Source: Nitrospinota bacterium (GTDB lineage: Bacteria; UBA8248). Taken from it: a stretch of 7,077 nucleotides of DNA. Under the pieces are notes generated by a model. The model was given only the letters and a program-made list of their open reading frames with translations, ran no database searches and was not told the origin of the DNA. The translations under genes were made by a program, and so were the position numbers. Shown one piece after another: positions 6,117 to 7,077 of this stretch. Every line of letters starts with the position of its first letter. Positions within the stretch are counted from its first letter, which is position 1. The stretch lies in the NCBI GenBank assembly GCA_029937135.1, contig JAPYQX010000157.1:1-7077 (forward strand), given 5' to 3'.

Positions 6117-6725
6117 TCAGCCCAAATAAAGCAGGGGGAAGAGAAAAATCCAGACCACATCCACGAAATGCCAGTAGAGTCCGCACATCTCTGAACGATG
6201 GCCGAAGCGGGCGAGCCCCCCGGGTTTGGATACCACCACCAGCAGGGAAATGTTCGCCACGATACCGGCCAGAACATGCAGCCCGTGCAATCCCGTCATT
6301 CCATAATAGAAAGCCCAGAACAGGGATTTGTCCGGAAGAAAACCCTCCTGGATATGGGCGGTATACTCCGCCCCCTTGATGACCATGAACAAAAAGCCCA
6401 GGACGATTGTAAAAACCATGTACTTTTTGAACTTTTCCAGGTCGCCGGCCCTGTTGGCTGCGAGAACCTCGACAATGAAGAAACTGCTCGTCAGGAGGAC
6501 AAGGGTGTTGATGGACCCGAGCAGGACATTGTTGTGCTCGATATCGCCGGACCAATCCGGCCCCGTCAGACGAAGAAGAATAAACGAGGCGAGAACCCCA
6601 CCGAAAACCATGATTTCGGACGCGATGAACCACCAAACTCCCAGCTTGCCCGCTGGAACGGCAGCCTCCATCGTATCCGGGCTCGCGGTATCCGGGCTCG
6701 CGGCCAGGGTGGGCTCCAGGTTCAT
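6117..6725 (-). CDS. ctaE: Cytochrome c oxidase subunit III
   Basis: This is a 202-residue integral membrane subunit of the aerobic terminal oxidase. It has no metal centre; in the family it supports proton uptake and stability of subunit I. Five membrane helices can be placed at about 30-52, 66-90, 102-119, 135-162 and 182-201, which fits the short five-helix form rather than the seven-helix mitochondrial type. Conserved motifs are WWFIASEIMVFGG (31-43, with E37), KGAEY (117-121), GLHGLHVLAG (145-154) and YWHFVDVVWIFLFPLLYLG (184-202). The N-terminal tail contains a five-residue tandem repeat, ASPDT twice (9-18), from a 15-bp duplication. The ATG at 6725 follows a purine-rich AAAGGGGG by 9 nt. 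It lies 85 nt after the subunit I gene and 44 nt before subunit IV. Confidence 0.95.
   Translation of the reverse strand: MNLEPTLAASPDTASPDTMEAAVPAGKLGVWWFIASEIMVFGGVLASFILLRLTGPDWSGDIEHNNVLLGSINTLVLLTSSFFIVEVLAANRAGDLEKFKKYMVFTIVLGFLFMVIKGAEYTAHIQEGFLPDKSLFWAFYYGMTGLHGLHVLAGIVANISLLVVVSKPGGLARFGHRSEMCGLYWHFVDVVWIFLFPLLYLG
6674..6703. repeat. 15-bp perfect tandem duplication inside the subunit III gene
   Basis: TATCCGGGCTCGCGG occurs twice head-to-tail (6674-6688, 6689-6703). It is in frame and duplicates five residues (Ala-Ser-Pro-Asp-Thr) in the soluble N-terminal tail before the first membrane helix. It probably arose by slippage and is neutral. Confidence 0.85.
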
Positions 6726-6810
6726 CTTCGATTTCCCCCTTTGGGTTCAAATACCATCGCTCGTAATCTTGTATATGAATTAAAGAGCCGGGCTTCCGCC
6801 GCCGCCGGAA

Positions 6811-7077
6811 TCATGGGGCGGGTTGAACCTGACTCACCCATTCTCCGTCGATCCCGGGGACGCCATACTCGTAGGGCATATTGTGCACCTCGGGAATCGC
6901 CCCCGGCCAGTTTCCGTGAGGAGGCGGCGAGAGGGTGGTCCACTCGAGCGTCGTCCCGCCCCAGGGGTTCTCCTCGGCTTTCCTTCCCCTGTAGAGACTC
7001 CAGATGAAATTCACCGCGAATACGAACTGGAACAGGAAAATCGCGGCGACGGTCATAAACTCGTTCCAGGGCTGAAG
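6811..7077 (-). CDS. ctaD: Cytochrome c oxidase subunit I, C-terminal end (5' part beyond window)
   Basis: Only the last 88 residues are visible and the frame continues past the right edge. Subunit I is the catalytic heme-copper subunit that reduces oxygen, but its metal ligands lie upstream and are not in view. The fragment opens with LQPWNEFMTVAAIFLFQ, the final membrane helix. It then has the family's C-terminal signature, ENPWGGTTLEWTTLSPPPHG, continuing into NWPGAIPEVHNMPYEYG. The tail ends QPAP and a TGA at 6813-6811. A methionine at 7056 is internal and not a start. Subunit III follows after 85 nt. That gap contains a small TTCCG/CGGAA stem (around 6794-6810) that might slow or process the transcript, but it is too short to call. 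Confidence 0.93.
   Translation of the reverse strand, partial: LQPWNEFMTVAAIFLFQFVFAVNFIWSLYRGRKAEENPWGGTTLEWTTLSPPPHGNWPGAIPEVHNMPYEYGVPGIDGEWVSQVQPAP

Noticed and set aside
5599..6129. Plus-strand open frame of 176 codons
   Set aside because: It lies opposite subunit IV and gives a very polar low-quality sequence, as expected for the complement of a membrane protein gene.
6198..7007. Plus-strand open frame of 269 codons
   Set aside because: It runs opposite subunit III and the end of subunit I, both of which are unambiguous.

Overview
The window carries ordinary bacterial chromosomal genes at high coding density and moderately high GC. Everything is consistent with a Gram-negative-type bacterium that respires oxygen with a heme-copper oxidase and also uses ferredoxin-linked 2-oxoacid metabolism. 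No rRNA, tRNA, CRISPR array, insertion sequence or phage gene was seen. Taxonomy cannot be fixed from this sequence. An uncultured lineage is only my guess, based on the gene mix.

Layout. (1) Bases 1-1576, minus strand: the 5' part of a fused gamma/alpha 2-oxoacid:ferredoxin oxidoreductase subunit (cut by the window edge), preceded by an HD-domain protein. (2) Bases 1577-1767: a divergent promoter region. (3) Bases 1768-5159, plus strand: an M24 (creatinase/aminopeptidase P-fold) metallohydrolase, about 530 bp with no convincing gene, an atypical NDUFA9-like SDR protein that lacks a standard start codon, and a TorD/DmsD-type chaperone. (4) Bases 5160-5231: a short GC-rich convergent junction. 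(5) Bases 5232-7077, minus strand: a cytochrome c oxidase operon read as subunit I (C-terminal end only), subunit III and subunit IV, followed by a small unrecognised Arg-rich protein.

Functionally, the right side is the downstream half of a terminal-oxidase operon. Subunit II is not visible and would be expected beyond the right edge. The left side is central carbon metabolism. The plus-strand genes between them form no recognisable pathway. The TorD-like chaperone has no molybdoenzyme client in view. I found no clear new multi-gene system. The points most worth checking are the missing start codon of the SDR gene, the loss of the accessory histidines in the M24 protein, the unexplained 3036-3570 stretch, and the unknown small gene behind the oxidase genes.
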